From Lachnospiraceae bacterium OF09-6 (GTDB lineage: Bacteria > Bacillota > Clostridia > Lachnospirales > Lachnospiraceae): a stretch of 64,000 nucleotides of DNA. The notes beneath the pieces are model-generated. The model was not told the origin of the DNA. It saw only the letters and a list, made by a program, of their open reading frames with translations, and did not search any database. Position 1 is the first letter of the stretch. The number at the start of each line of letters is the position of its first letter. Of this stretch, positions 1 through 8,379 are shown in pieces. The translations under genes were made by a program, and so were the position numbers. The stretch spans positions 1-64,000 of the forward strand of contig QUMM01000013.1 of the NCBI GenBank assembly GCA_003435055.1, in the 5' to 3' direction.

Positions 1-236
1 TGATGTTCAGAAATCTACAATAGTAGAAATTCTTTTATATTACTTAACACATAGCGATTAATGCCGAAGTCGATCTACAATAGTAGAAATTCTTTTATAT
101 TACTTAACAAATAAGATGTTATAATGTGGCTAGAGATCTACAATAGTAGAAATTCTTTTATATTACTTAACACACCAATTCCGTTTGCCACCATGACCAA
201 ATCTACGATAGTAGAAATTTAAGTAGTTATATTGCG
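1..236 (-). CRISPR. Type V-A (Cas12a-type) CRISPR array, leftmost part outside the window
   Basis: Three identical 36-base repeats lie at 13-48, 73-108 and 136-171, and a diverged fourth at 201-236. They are separated by spacers of 24, 27 and 29 bases, and a partial spacer occupies 1-12. On the minus strand each repeat ends in AATTTCTACTATTGTAGAT, the pseudoknot/hairpin handle (UCUAC-loop-GUAGA) that defines Cas12a crRNAs. This fixes the crRNA sense as minus, with each handle 5' of the spacer to its left. No cas genes are in the window; they may lie to the left. The array stops one base from the A-run of the rpsR terminator, so no obvious leader separates it from the ribosomal operon. Confidence 0.95.
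201..236 (-). repeat. Diverged terminal CRISPR repeat
   Basis: The minus-strand 3' half reads AATTTCTACTATCGTAGAT, so the stem is intact and only one loop base differs from the other repeats. The 5' half, next to the terminator, has lost similarity. Cas12a needs only the 3' handle, so the adjacent spacer (172-200) could still give a working crRNA. End-of-array decay is typical of the leader-distal side, yet the crRNA sense makes this the transcription-proximal unit. Confidence 0.85.
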
Positions 237-284
237 AAAAACCCCTCAGCCGCCGCTCCCGCAGCTTCTAAGGGGTCTCTTTTT
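237..284. terminator. Bidirectional terminator after rpsR
   Basis: ACCCCT (241-246) pairs with AGGGGT (271-276) around a GC-rich loop. An A-run lies on the left (U-run for the minus-strand rpsF-ssb-rpsR transcript) and a T-run at 280-284 on the right. Confidence 0.8.
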
Positions 285-310
285 ATGTTTTTCTACGACT
301 GACTAACTGA

Positions 311-574
311 TTAGTCCTGTACGTATGGCATCAGTGCAACGTGACGTGCTCTCTTGATTGCAGATGTGAGAGCTCTCTGATGTTTTGCACATGTTCCTGT
401 GATTCTTCTTGGAAGGATTTTTCCTCTTTCAGAAACGTATTTCTTTAATTTGGCTGTATCCTTGTAATTAATTTCATTATTTTCTTTACCGCAGAATACA
501 CAAACTTTTTTTCTTCTGCGTCCGCCTCTTCTCTTCATTGGAGAGTCGCTTCTATCACTTCTATTGTAAGCCAT
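311..574 (-). CDS. rpsR: 30S ribosomal protein S18
   Basis: An 87-residue protein with a basic N-terminus ([10 protein letters not shown]), the CVFCGKE segment and the conserved core ending in [16 protein letters not shown], all typical of bacterial S18. S18 binds S6 on the 30S platform. It is the last gene of the classical rpsF-ssb-rpsR operon, 23 bases after ssb, and is followed by a strong hairpin terminator. An AGGAGG-like site precedes the ATG. Length is normal and nothing is missing. Confidence 0.98.
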   Translation of the reverse strand: MAYNRSDRSDSPMKRRGGRRRKKVCVFCGKENNEINYKDTAKLKKYVSERGKILPRRITGTCAKHQRALTSAIKRARHVALMPYVQD

Positions 575-597
575 GATTCTTACCTCCTATCGAAATT

Positions 598-1047
598 CTA
601 GTTAAACGGCAGCTCCTCATCGATACCATCCGGTATATTCATGAATCCGTCTCCTGCTGCGGCACTAGGTGTCGGTCTGCTCGGTGACGGTGCTGCACTA
701 TAGCCGCCTTCTGATGCTCCGGATGCATTCTTGCTCTCAGCGAATTCCTGTTCTTCTACAACAACGTCTGTTGTGTAGACTTTCATTCCGTCTTTATTGG
801 TATAGCTTCCTGTCTGGATACGACCGGTAATTGCGATCTTGATTCCCTGACGGAAATATTTCTCTGCAAATTCTGCGCTTCTGCCGAAAGCAACACACTG
901 AATGAAATCTGCGGTTGACTCTCCATCACGTTTAAATCTGCGGTCTACAGCCAATGTATATCTTGCTACAGCGGTAGCATTCTCGCCTGCTGAGTAACGA
1001 ACTTCCGGGTCTCTCGTTAAACGACCCATTAAAATGACCTTATTCAT
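598..1047 (-). CDS. ssb: Single-stranded DNA-binding protein
   Basis: A 149-residue SSB. The N-terminal OB fold (about residues 1-105) begins MNKVILMGRLTRDPEVRY and contains the expected FIQCVAFGRSAEFAEKYFRQG stretch. A Ser/Pro/Ala-rich linker follows. The acidic tip EELPFN is the docking tail for replication and repair partners. It binds single-stranded DNA in replication, recombination and repair. Its place between rpsF and rpsR is the conserved Firmicutes arrangement, so it is expressed with ribosomal proteins. Confidence 0.97.
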   Translation of the reverse strand: MNKVILMGRLTRDPEVRYSAGENATAVARYTLAVDRRFKRDGESTADFIQCVAFGRSAEFAEKYFRQGIKIAITGRIQTGSYTNKDGMKVYTTDVVVEEQEFAESKNASGASEGGYSAAPSPSRPTPSAAAGDGFMNIPDGIDEELPFN

Positions 1048-1063
1048 TCTGATCTCCTCTTAA

Positions 1064-1351
1064 TTATGCGTCCTGTCTAACACACAAATATCTGAGAACG
1101 TTTTCCATAATACGAACATGTCTTTCCAGTTCTGCCGGGCAAGTAGCCTCTGCATCGAACTGAATGAAATAGTAAAAACCTTCGCTCATTTTCTGAATGT
1201 CGTAAGCAAGTTTCTTCTTACCCCATTCGTCAACATTCGTAATAGTACCGCCAAAACGTGTAATATACTCTTTTACTTTTTCTACGGTAGCTGTTCTTGC
1301 GTCGTCCTCAAGCTTTGCGCTGACAACAACTGCTAATTCATACTTGTTCAT
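1064..1351 (-). CDS. rpsF: 30S ribosomal protein S6
   Basis: A 95-residue S6 starting MNKYELAVVVSAKL, with the conserved WGKKKLAYDIQKMSEGFYYFIQF core and a terminal LRYLCVRQDA. The start at 1351 is chosen because AAGGAGGT (1361-1368) lies at ideal distance; an upstream in-frame extension has no ribosome binding site. It partners with S18, encoded two genes downstream. A sigma-A promoter lies at 1428-1456. The leader forms a hairpin whose 3' arm overlaps the ribosome binding site, suggesting translational feedback of the kind known for S6:S18 in other bacteria. Confidence 0.97.
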   Translation of the reverse strand: MNKYELAVVVSAKLEDDARTATVEKVKEYITRFGGTITNVDEWGKKKLAYDIQKMSEGFYYFIQFDAEATCPAELERHVRIMENVLRYLCVRQDA

Positions 1352-1364
1352 GCGTTTTGCACCT

Positions 1365-1403
1365 CCTTGTGGTCTCTGGCCCCTTTCCGAAAAAGGAGCA
1401 AGG
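1365..1403 (-). promoter_or_regulatory. rpsF leader hairpin overlapping the ribosome binding site
   Basis: In the mRNA CCUUG (1403-1399) can pair with CAAGG (1369-1365), part of the Shine-Dalgarno sequence. An inner stem CCUUU/AAAGG (1396-1392 with 1386-1382) carries a UUCGG loop. S6:S18 leader binding is known in many bacteria, but I do not see the described CCG bulge clearly, so this is a candidate only. Confidence 0.45.
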
Positions 1404-1427
1404 AATTGAAATATATCACGAATATAT

Positions 1428-1456
1428 ACTTTATCATACTTCTTCCCGGAAAGCAA
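1428..1456 (-). promoter_or_regulatory. Sigma-A promoter of rpsF-ssb-rpsR
   Basis: On the minus strand a TTGCTT -35 (1456-1451), 17-base spacer and TAAAGT -10 (1433-1428). The context ATGATAAAGT is A/T rich. It lies about 80 bases upstream of rpsF. Confidence 0.65.
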
Positions 1457-1558
1457 GTGTTATTTTCCTGTTTTATGGGCTTTATCGGAATTATCATTAC
1501 TGTTCACTTCGTGACCAGCAACACGCTTCGCGGAACAATGGCAGTGAACCGTAACGAA

Positions 1559-1753
1559 TTATTCCGTCTTTTTTATCAGCCCTCTGGTATTTTTTTCTAC
1601 CAGTCTGCGGGATACCATGACCTGGTGTCCGCATCCCTGACACTTCAGACGAAAATCTGCGCCTACTCTGAGAATTTCCCATTCCTGGCTGCCACATGGA
1701 TGGGGCTTTTTTAATTTGACAATATCTCCTACCTCATATACAAATCGTTCCAT
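1559..1753 (-). CDS. DUF951 family small protein
   Basis: A 64-residue protein starting MERFVYEVGDIVKLKKPHPCG. It has the family's CG-x-x-EWEI strand and a CQGCGH motif that could bind metal together with the first cysteine. DUF951 proteins are small, conserved in Firmicutes and of unknown role; they often sit near rpsF/ssb or chromosome partition genes, as here. It ends about 100 bases upstream of the rpsF promoter. It is followed by no obvious terminator, so its transcript could run into the ribosomal operon. Confidence 0.85.
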   Translation of the reverse strand: MERFVYEVGDIVKLKKPHPCGSQEWEILRVGADFRLKCQGCGHQVMVSRRLVEKNTRGLIKKTE

Positions 1754-1805
1754 CTTTTCCTCCGTTACTTTTACCTAAATCCCCTTTCCATTTCAGTGAA
1801 CGTAT

Positions 1806-2531
1806 TTAATTGATCTCAATCTGTTCAAACACTTTCCCGATGCTGTCCTGGATCACCAGATCTGCATTTTTGTCCCTGGAAGTAACGCTCTTATTGATCA
1901 CCACCAGATGATCTCCGCGGAAGTAATCAATCAGCCCTGCTGCCGGGTATACCACCAGCGACGTTCCTCCAATGATCAGCACATCTGCATTGGAAATGTA
2001 TTCCACAGACTTGCGCAGTGTGTAATCATCCAGACCTTCTTCATATAGCACCACATCTGGCTTAATGGTGCCGCCGCAGGAACAGGTTGGCACGCCATCT
2101 GCATGAAGCATATATTCCGCATCATAAGCCTTATGGCACTTCATGCAATAATTACGCAATACACTTCCATGAAGTTCCAGTACTTCTTTGCTTCCTGCTG
2201 CCTGATGCAATCCGTCAATATTCTGGGTAATCACCGCCTGTACATGCCCGGATGCTTCCCACTGGGCCAGACGTTTGTGTGCCATGTTCGGTTTTGCATC
2301 CAGACAAAGCATTTTTTTCTTGTAGAAACGATAAAATTCATCTGTATGATACATGAAAAAGCTATGACTTAAAATCGTCTCCGGTGGATAGGCATATTCC
2401 TGATGATACAGGCCATCCACACTTCGAAAATCCGGTATGCCACTCTCTGTAGACACACCAGCACCGCCAAAAAATACCACTTTCTTGCTGTTCTGAATCC
2501 AACTCTGCAAAGTCTCAATTTCATTTGCCAT
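1806..2531 (-). CDS. cobB: NAD-dependent protein deacylase (sirtuin)
   Basis: A 241-residue Sir2-family enzyme that removes acyl groups from lysine using NAD. Visible motifs are GAGVSTESGIPDFRS (NAD binding), QNIDGLH, the catalytic His in ELHGS, four zinc cysteines (two in CMKCH, two in CSCGG) and GGTSLVVYPAAG. No tyrosine-arginine desuccinylase pair is evident in the usual position (YAYPPETILSHSFF), so a deacetylase role is more likely. Its start codon shares a base with the sortase stop codon at 2531, indicating cotranscription. Confidence 0.93.
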   Translation of the reverse strand: MANEIETLQSWIQNSKKVVFFGGAGVSTESGIPDFRSVDGLYHQEYAYPPETILSHSFFMYHTDEFYRFYKKKMLCLDAKPNMAHKRLAQWEASGHVQAVITQNIDGLHQAAGSKEVLELHGSVLRNYCMKCHKAYDAEYMLHADGVPTCSCGGTIKPDVVLYEEGLDDYTLRKSVEYISNADVLIIGGTSLVVYPAAGLIDYFRGDHLVVINKSVTSRDKNADLVIQDSIGKVFEQIEIN

Positions 2532-3427
2532 TATTCCTGCACCTCCGCTTCATAACCGCCGGCTTTTGGAACTGCCGCATAGGTTCTCACACGCTTGCCC
2601 TGTACGATAAATCTGGTTGCTTCGTTGCCAGTACAGGTGGACAATGTCACAATGGTATCGGTGTAATCCACATCCACTCCGGTATCATATAATGCCTGTT
2701 CCTCACAGCTATAGATAAATTCCTGGAAATCTTCTTTATCCCGAAACGTGATCTGATAATTGGTACTGTACTTGTCTACTTCCGAACAGGAGAAAATCTC
2801 ATATTTGTAGATCCTGGTCGGTGTATAGATCCAGAAATACGGGCTGGTCTTATAGACCTCCTCGTCCCGGTACTTTTTCAGGCTTCCAAACATGGAACCA
2901 TTCTTCATATTGTGTCCATATACCACGCTGTTACGCTGTCCGAAATTGCTCTTATTCATATAATCCAGGAAAATGGAGCCGGCAAAGTTATCCGTCTTCT
3001 GGAATGTCCGGTGCAGATAATAATCATTATCCTCCCCCTGAGTAATCGGGTAATTGATCGTATCTACAGCTTCCATCTCCAGCCAGCCGATTACGTCCGG
3101 ATTGATCTTCTGCAGACTTTCAAAATCGATCGGATTTTCCATAACCTCAAATTTACTGGTACCGCCGTGCTCGGTCAGCTCAGCGTCTCCCCATTCATCT
3201 CCCATGGTATCATTTTCTTCCATGGTATCATCCAGACCTTCTGTGATCTTCTGATTATCTGCATACTCTTCCAGCTTCGCGTATTCATCCACGCCAGTTT
3301 TATAATTCAGATAAATCGTAATCAGATTCCACGCCGCAAAAGCAAAGATTCCTATCGCAATGATCAAAATCAAAGTGCTGATCACATTTCCAATTCCGCC
3401 TTTTTTCTTTTTTTCACGTCTTCCCAT
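2531..3427 (-). CDS. srtB: Class B sortase
   Basis: A 298-residue membrane-anchored transpeptidase that joins surface proteins to peptidoglycan. It has a basic N-terminus, one membrane segment (about residues 13-40) and an acidic spacer. The class B catalytic domain follows: YPITQGEDNDYYLHRTF, catalytic His172 in VVYGHNMK, Cys265 in TLSTC and Arg272. The gene follows a VanRS-like two-component pair, which may control it. The Cna-B protein at 47-50 kb ends with a VQTGD sorting-like signal and is a possible substrate. No substrate gene is adjacent. Confidence 0.93.
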   Translation of the reverse strand: MGRREKKKKGGIGNVISTLILIIAIGIFAFAAWNLITIYLNYKTGVDEYAKLEEYADNQKITEGLDDTMEENDTMGDEWGDAELTEHGGTSKFEVMENPIDFESLQKINPDVIGWLEMEAVDTINYPITQGEDNDYYLHRTFQKTDNFAGSIFLDYMNKSNFGQRNSVVYGHNMKNGSMFGSLKKYRDEEVYKTSPYFWIYTPTRIYKYEIFSCSEVDKYSTNYQITFRDKEDFQEFIYSCEEQALYDTGVDVDYTDTIVTLSTCTGNEATRFIVQGKRVRTYAAVPKAGGYEAEVQE

Positions 3428-3464
3428 ACAGGTGCCCCCTTTCCAGTTCTATACAAAAACAATT

Positions 3465-4718
3465 CTATACCCGTCTGCGGTTCTTCTTGCCAATCTCTGA
3501 TTTTTTATTGGTTCCCAGCTTCTGATGGCGGCTCAGCGGATCCTCTTCTTCTTTTTCCTGGATCTCCACCTTCTGAGTCGGATTATGAATGCCCGGAAGC
3601 ACTACGGTAAATGTGGTTCTCTCCCAGTCGCTGGTTGCCTCTATGATGCCACCATGCAGTTCCACAATCCTCTTTGCGATGGACAAGCCAAGGCCGGAGC
3701 CTCCCGTCTGGCTGGATCTGGCATTATCCACACGATAAAACTTTTCAAAGATCAGCTTCAGATTCTGCTCCGGGATCTCATGTCCCTGATTCTCAAAAGT
3801 AATGACAATATCTGTACCTTTTGCCCTTGCTTCAATCTCAATCTCTGTATCCGTATAGCTGTAGGCTATTGCATTTCGAAGCAGATTATCAAAGACTCTG
3901 GCAAGCTTATCCGGGTCTCCCATCACCATCAGATCATCGTCTGTCTTTACCGAACAGGTCAGGTATTTATCTTTCAGCACACCATAACTTTCATCCGCCA
4001 GCTGCTCCAGCAGGAACGACAGATTCAGCTGTTCCTTCTCCAGCACGATATCCTGCAGATTAAACCTGGTGATCTCAAAGAACTCATTAATCAGCTCCCG
4101 CAGTCTGGATGCCTTCTCAAAGGTCACATGAATATATTTTTCCCGATCTTCGTCCGGCATGGACTTTCTCTGATCCAGCATGGTCAGATATGCAATAATC
4201 GACGTCAACGGGGTCTTCAGGTCGTGCGCCAGATAAACCACCAGATCGTTCTTTTTCTGTTCGCTGATAGCGGTCTCCATCTCTTTTCTCTTCAGCGTTG
4301 CCCGAAGTGCCATCAGCTTGTCTTCCAAAGGCTTCAGCTCCGGCACCAGCACAATCTGCTCATCGTCTTCTCTCTGAATGGCATCAATGGCTGCCTCCAC
4401 GCTGCTGAGATAATGAAGCATCCGTTTTACCAGCAGATTATAAAAAATCAGAAACAAAATGATAAACCCGATTACCAGAAACACCGTTTTATGGTCCATG
4501 AAAATTCTTCCATACCATTCGTTCGCCATCTCTGAATCCATATGCATTCCGGTAAAAATCGCCATCATTGCCCTGGTAAACAGTCCCTGAAATATCCCAT
4601 CAATGAAAAAATGGACAATCCCCTCCCCTATGACCAGTGTCAACAATGCCACCAGCCCCGTACGAATCAGAATTGTCCTTTTTAGCTTCTTATAGTTACT
4701 TTTCAACCTTGTATCCAA
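3465..4718 (-). CDS. Sensor histidine kinase, VanS-like
   Basis: About 417 residues, starting at a TTG that overlaps the end of the response regulator gene by 23 bases. It has two membrane segments (about residues 15-40 and 72-95), a HisKA box AHDLKTPLTSIIAYLTML and the catalytic ATPase boxes (DNLLRNAIAYSYTDTEIEI, FEKFYRVDNARS, GGSGLGLSIAKRIVELHGG). The order of domains and the GLGLSIAK box resemble VanS. A basic tail follows the ATPase domain. It presumably senses an envelope signal and phosphorylates the regulator encoded at 4696-5391. Sortase B follows directly. I saw no resistance genes nearby, so a glycopeptide role is not supported. Confidence 0.9.
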   Translation of the reverse strand: MDTRLKSNYKKLKRTILIRTGLVALLTLVIGEGIVHFFIDGIFQGLFTRAMMAIFTGMHMDSEMANEWYGRIFMDHKTVFLVIGFIILFLIFYNLLVKRMLHYLSSVEAAIDAIQREDDEQIVLVPELKPLEDKLMALRATLKRKEMETAISEQKKNDLVVYLAHDLKTPLTSIIAYLTMLDQRKSMPDEDREKYIHVTFEKASRLRELINEFFEITRFNLQDIVLEKEQLNLSFLLEQLADESYGVLKDKYLTCSVKTDDDLMVMGDPDKLARVFDNLLRNAIAYSYTDTEIEIEARAKGTDIVITFENQGHEIPEQNLKLIFEKFYRVDNARSSQTGGSGLGLSIAKRIVELHGGIIEATSDWERTTFTVVLPGIHNPTQKVEIQEKEEEDPLSRHQKLGTNKKSEIGKKNRRRV

Positions 4719-5391
4719 CTCCCCATACGGTCTTTATGAAGTCTGTTTTTCCCATAGAGCCAGCCATCTTCTCTCGAAGATGACGGATATGTACCATCAC
4801 CGTATTGTTGCTCTGTTTATAATATGTCTCATGCCATACCTGTTCAAACAATTGCTCTGAGCTGATTACCTGTCCACGGTTCTCACACAGAATCCACAAG
4901 ATATCGAATTCAATGGGTGTCAGCGTCAGCTCCCGCTCATTAAACTGGCATTCGTGGGTGCTGCGATTCATCACCAGGCCACCGAAATCTATGATATCTT
5001 CCTGTGGCTTATTGCCTTCGTTGTATTTCGTCACACGGCGCAGCTGTGCTTTTACCCGCGCCATCAGTTCCAGGGGATTAAATGGTTTCTCGATGTAATC
5101 ATCTGCCCCCAGAGTCAGTCCTGTGATCTTGTCCATGTATTCGGTCTTAGCTGTCAGCATAATCACAGGAAACATATAGGTTTCTCTGATCTTCTGTAAA
5201 ATCGTAAATCCATCGATGTCCGGAAGCATCACATCCAGGATGGCGAGAGAAGGATGTTCCTTCTCTACTGCCTCCAGAGCATCTTTTCCATTGTAGCATT
5301 TGATCACTTCAAAATTCTCATTCTGAAGATAGAGTCCGATGACGTCGGCGATCTCCCGCTCGTCATCCACTACGAGTATCTTATCCGACAT
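4696..5391 (-). CDS. Response regulator, OmpR/VanR family
   Basis: A 231-residue regulator with a receiver domain (DDE at the acidic pocket, phospho-acceptor Asp in LAILDVMLPDIDG, Lys in MLTAKTEYMDK) and a winged-helix DNA-binding domain ending IKTVWGVGYKVEK. Start at 5391 is supported by AGAGGAAATT immediately upstream. It begins 14 bases after asnS and overlaps its kinase, so the pair probably shares the asnS transcript. Confidence 0.93.
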   Translation of the reverse strand: MSDKILVVDDEREIADVIGLYLQNENFEVIKCYNGKDALEAVEKEHPSLAILDVMLPDIDGFTILQKIRETYMFPVIMLTAKTEYMDKITGLTLGADDYIEKPFNPLELMARVKAQLRRVTKYNEGNKPQEDIIDFGGLVMNRSTHECQFNERELTLTPIEFDILWILCENRGQVISSEQLFEQVWHETYYKQSNNTVMVHIRHLREKMAGSMGKTDFIKTVWGVGYKVEK

Positions 5392-5404
5392 AATTTCCTC
5401 TTTT

Positions 5405-6796
5405 CTATAATTCACAGTTCCCTACTGTTCTTGGGAATGGGATGGCATCCCTGATATTGGCCACACCGGTCAGATACATGACGCATCTTTCGAATCCCAG
5501 ACCAAATCCTGCATGACGGGTAGAACCGTATTTACGCAGATCCAGATAGAACTTATAATCTTCTTCTTTCATTCCCAGTTCGTTCATACGAGCCAGCAGC
5601 TTGTCATAATCATCCTCTCTCTGAGATCCGCCGATGATCTCACCGATGCCAGGAACCAGACAGTCCATAGCGGCCACGGTCTTGCCGTCTTCGTTCATCT
5701 TCATATAGAATGCCTTGATCTCCTTCGGATAATCAGTTACGAATACCGGTTTCTTGAAAATCTGCTCGGTCAGATATCTTTCATGCTCAGTCTGCAGGTC
5801 GCATCCCCAGCTTACTTTATAATCAAAGTTGTCATTGTTCTTTTCCAGAATCTCGATGGCTTCTGTGTAGGTTACATGTCCAAAATCTGATGATACTACG
5901 CTGTTCAGACGATCAATCAGTCCCTTGTCTACAAAGTTATTAAAGAATGCCATCTCTTCCGGTGCGTTCTCCATCACATAACGAATGACATATTTTAACA
6001 TGGACTCTGCCAGAACCATGTCATCTTTCAGATCTGCAAATGCGATCTCCGGCTCAATCATCCAAAATTCTGCTGCATGACGTGCTGTGTTAGAGTTCTC
6101 AGCACGGAAGGTTGGTCCAAATGTGTATACATTACGGAATGCCTGTGCAAAGGTCTCTGCATTTAACTGTCCGCTTACCGTCAGGTTGGTAGATTTTCCG
6201 AAGAAATCCTGTGTATAATCTACTTTTCCATCCTCTGTCATCGGCACATTTTTCAGATCCAGAGTGGTAACCTGGAACATCTCACCGGCACCTTCACAGT
6301 CACTTCCTGTGATCAGTGGTGTGTGCACGTATACGAAGTCTCTCTCCTGGAAGAACTTATGAATGGCATAAGCAGCCAGGGAACGTACACGGAAGGTTGC
6401 CTGGAACATATTGGTACGAGGACGCAGGTGGGAAATGGTTCTTAAGAATTCCACACTGTGTCTCTTCTTCTGTAATGGGTAATCCGGTGCAGAAGTACCT
6501 TCCACTTCTACGGAAGCTGCCTGAATCTCAAATGGCTGCTTTGCCTCCGGTGTAGGCACCAGTGTTCCTTTTACGATCACGGCTGCACCTACGTTCAGCT
6601 TGCAGATGTCTGCAAAGTTCTCCAGCTGGTCTGCAAACACTACCTGCAGTGTCTCAAAAAATGTACCGTCATGAAGTACCAGGAATCCAAAGGTCTTAGA
6701 ATCTCGAATGCTTCTTACCCATCCGCCTACGGTTACTTCCTGATTCAGGTACTGTTCTCTATTTCTATAGATTTCTCTTACTGTAATCAAGTCCAT
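5405..6796 (-). CDS. asnS: Asparagine--tRNA ligase
   Basis: A 463-residue class II aminoacyl-tRNA synthetase. The N-terminal OB-fold anticodon domain begins [20 protein letters not shown] with [16 protein letters not shown]. Class II motif 2 is seen in [21 protein letters not shown] and motif 3 in [15 protein letters not shown] near the C-terminus. It charges tRNA-Asn with asparagine directly. A consensus promoter lies 36 bases upstream. The next gene on the strand is the VanR-like regulator. Confidence 0.97.
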   Translation of the reverse strand: MDLITVREIYRNREQYLNQEVTVGGWVRSIRDSKTFGFLVLHDGTFFETLQVVFADQLENFADICKLNVGAAVIVKGTLVPTPEAKQPFEIQAASVEVEGTSAPDYPLQKKRHSVEFLRTISHLRPRTNMFQATFRVRSLAAYAIHKFFQERDFVYVHTPLITGSDCEGAGEMFQVTTLDLKNVPMTEDGKVDYTQDFFGKSTNLTVSGQLNAETFAQAFRNVYTFGPTFRAENSNTARHAAEFWMIEPEIAFADLKDDMVLAESMLKYVIRYVMENAPEEMAFFNNFVDKGLIDRLNSVVSSDFGHVTYTEAIEILEKNNDNFDYKVSWGCDLQTEHERYLTEQIFKKPVFVTDYPKEIKAFYMKMNEDGKTVAAMDCLVPGIGEIIGGSQREDDYDKLLARMNELGMKEEDYKFYLDLRKYGSTRHAGFGLGFERCVMYLTGVANIRDAIPFPRTVGNCEL

Positions 6797-6831
6797 ATCT
6801 CCATACTCCTTTAATTTGCATACTTGAGTCT

Positions 6832-6860
6832 AGTATATCCCATTCTGAAATATGGTGCAA
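6832..6860 (-). promoter_or_regulatory. Sigma-A promoter of asnS
   Basis: Minus strand TTGCAC (6860-6855), 17-base spacer, TATACT (6837-6832), 36 bases before the asnS start. There is no room for a T-box leader. The rest of 6797-7107 is AT-rich and holds this promoter and the divergent pucG promoter. Confidence 0.75.
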
Positions 6861-7021
6861 GCTGAATTACACGAACTTTCCCGCATTCTCTTGAAAATCC
6901 TGTTTGTGGTCAACCGGTTTTAATTTTTATTTTTTATTTTTGAATTTTCTCCAAATGCCTTTATTATCTGTATTTTTGATTATTTTCATTCATAATTTCC
7001 AAGTTTTTTCATGATTTTATA

Positions 7022-7050
7022 TTGAAATTCAAAAAGGATCAGTATATACT
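7022..7050 (+). promoter_or_regulatory. Sigma-A promoter of pucG
   Basis: TTGAAA (7022-7027), 17-base spacer, TATACT (7045-7050), 57 bases before the pucG start. A ribosome binding site AAAGGAG lies at about 7094-7100. Confidence 0.75.
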
Positions 7051-7107
7051 ATCCACAGAACAAATTTGAGCACTATACATTAGGTAATAAAATAAAGGAG
7101 TACTATT

Positions 7108-8334
7108 ATGAAGACTTTCAAAGAAATCAATCCATCTCCACGTACACTGATGACACCAGGTCCTGTTGAAGCAGATCCTCGTGTATTAAAGGCTATGTCC
7201 TCTCACATTCTTGGTCAGTTTGATCCTGAATTCACTGATCTGATGGCTGAGACTCAGGAAATGGCACGTATCCTGTTCCAGACAGAGAACAAACAGACTT
7301 ACTGCGTAGATACCACTTCCCGTGGTGGTCTGGAAGCAGTTCTGACCGGTGCGATCTGCCCTGGAGACAAGGTGCTGATCCCTGCATTTGGACGTTTCGG
7401 ATATCTGCTCAGCGAGATTCTGGAAAGATGTGGCGCTGATATCACACTTCTGGAAAGAGAATGGGGAACTGTATTTGATCCGGAAGAAATCGAAGAAGAA
7501 TTAAAGAAGGGTGGCTACAAAGCAGTAGCCTGCATCCATGGTGAAACATCTACTTCCATGATGCAGCCAATGGAAGAGCTTGGAAAAATCTGTAAAAAAT
7601 ATGACGCTCTGCTGATCGTCGATACCGTTGCTACCATGGGTGGTGTGGATATCCCGGTTGACAAATGGGGCATTGACGGATGTATCGCAGGTACTCAGAA
7701 ATGTATCTCCGCTCCATCCGGATCTGCACTGATCACATACAATGACAAGATCTCCAAGATCGTAAACGAAAGAAAGAAAGTAGAAAAGGGTATCCGTACC
7801 AGCAGTGATATCGATGGTACTCTTCCACAGATTCCAAGTAACTACCTGGATATCGCCCAGCTGGAAGATTACTGGAGCCCACGTCATCTGAACCATCATA
7901 CAGAAGCAACTTCCATGCAGTACGCTGTACATGAAGCACTTCGCTGCATTATGCTGGAAGGCCTGCAGGAACGTTTCGCACGTCACGCTCTGAATGACAA
8001 GGCTCTGTGTGCCGGTCTACAGGCTATGGGACTGAAGATCTTCGGTGATCTGAAGCACAAAATGCCATGTGTAACTGCTATCTGCATCCCAGAAGGTATC
8101 GATGGACCTACTCTTCGTGGACAGGCTCTGCGTGACTTCGGTATCGAGATGGCTACTTCCTTCGGTCCTCTGGATGGCAAGATTATCCGTATCGGTAACA
8201 TGGGTTATTCAAGCCAGAAGAGAAACATTCTCTTCACATTAGGCGCTATCGAAGCAGTCCTGATTGACAACGGTGTAAAAGTACCGGCTGGCGAAGCAGT
8301 TGCTGCAGCACTTCAGGTATACAAAAACGCATAA
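7108..8334 (+). CDS. pucG: PucG-type ureidoglycine--glyoxylate aminotransferase
   Basis: A 408-residue PLP enzyme of fold type I. It begins with the family signature LMTPGPVEADPRVL, has the PLP-binding Asp in LLIVDTVATMGG and the Schiff-base Lys in AGTQKCISAPSG. The segment YWSPRHLNHHTEATSMQY matches the PucG subgroup better than alanine-glyoxylate or phosphonate aminotransferases. PucG converts (S)-ureidoglycine plus glyoxylate into oxalurate plus glycine. Oxalurate is the substrate expected for the FdrA/DUF1116/DUF2877 enzyme encoded at 15.5-18.5 and 23.5 kb, which supports this call. It has its own promoter and terminator. Confidence 0.85.
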   Translation: MKTFKEINPSPRTLMTPGPVEADPRVLKAMSSHILGQFDPEFTDLMAETQEMARILFQTENKQTYCVDTTSRGGLEAVLTGAICPGDKVLIPAFGRFGYLLSEILERCGADITLLEREWGTVFDPEEIEEELKKGGYKAVACIHGETSTSMMQPMEELGKICKKYDALLIVDTVATMGGVDIPVDKWGIDGCIAGTQKCISAPSGSALITYNDKISKIVNERKKVEKGIRTSSDIDGTLPQIPSNYLDIAQLEDYWSPRHLNHHTEATSMQYAVHEALRCIMLEGLQERFARHALNDKALCAGLQAMGLKIFGDLKHKMPCVTAICIPEGIDGPTLRGQALRDFGIEMATSFGPLDGKIIRIGNMGYSSQKRNILFTLGAIEAVLIDNGVKVPAGEAVAAALQVYKNA

Positions 8335-8343
8335 GATACAAAA

Positions 8344-8379
8344 ATCCGGGTGACTTTTACAGTCCCCGGATATTTTTTT
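8344..8379. terminator. Bidirectional terminator between pucG and the DUF4317 gene
   Basis: ATCCGGG (8344-8350) pairs with CCCGGAT (8365-8371), extended by GACT/AGTC, followed by seven T on the plus strand. On the minus strand the hairpin lies over the last codons of the DUF4317 gene. Confidence 0.85.

Noticed and set aside
1..236. Self-targeting spacers
   Set aside because: I saw no match of the spacers to the rest of the window by eye; a genome-wide search was not possible.
3465..5391. Vancomycin resistance locus
   Set aside because: The two-component pair is VanRS-like in domain order only. No vanH/A/X, vanT, vanY or similar gene is near.
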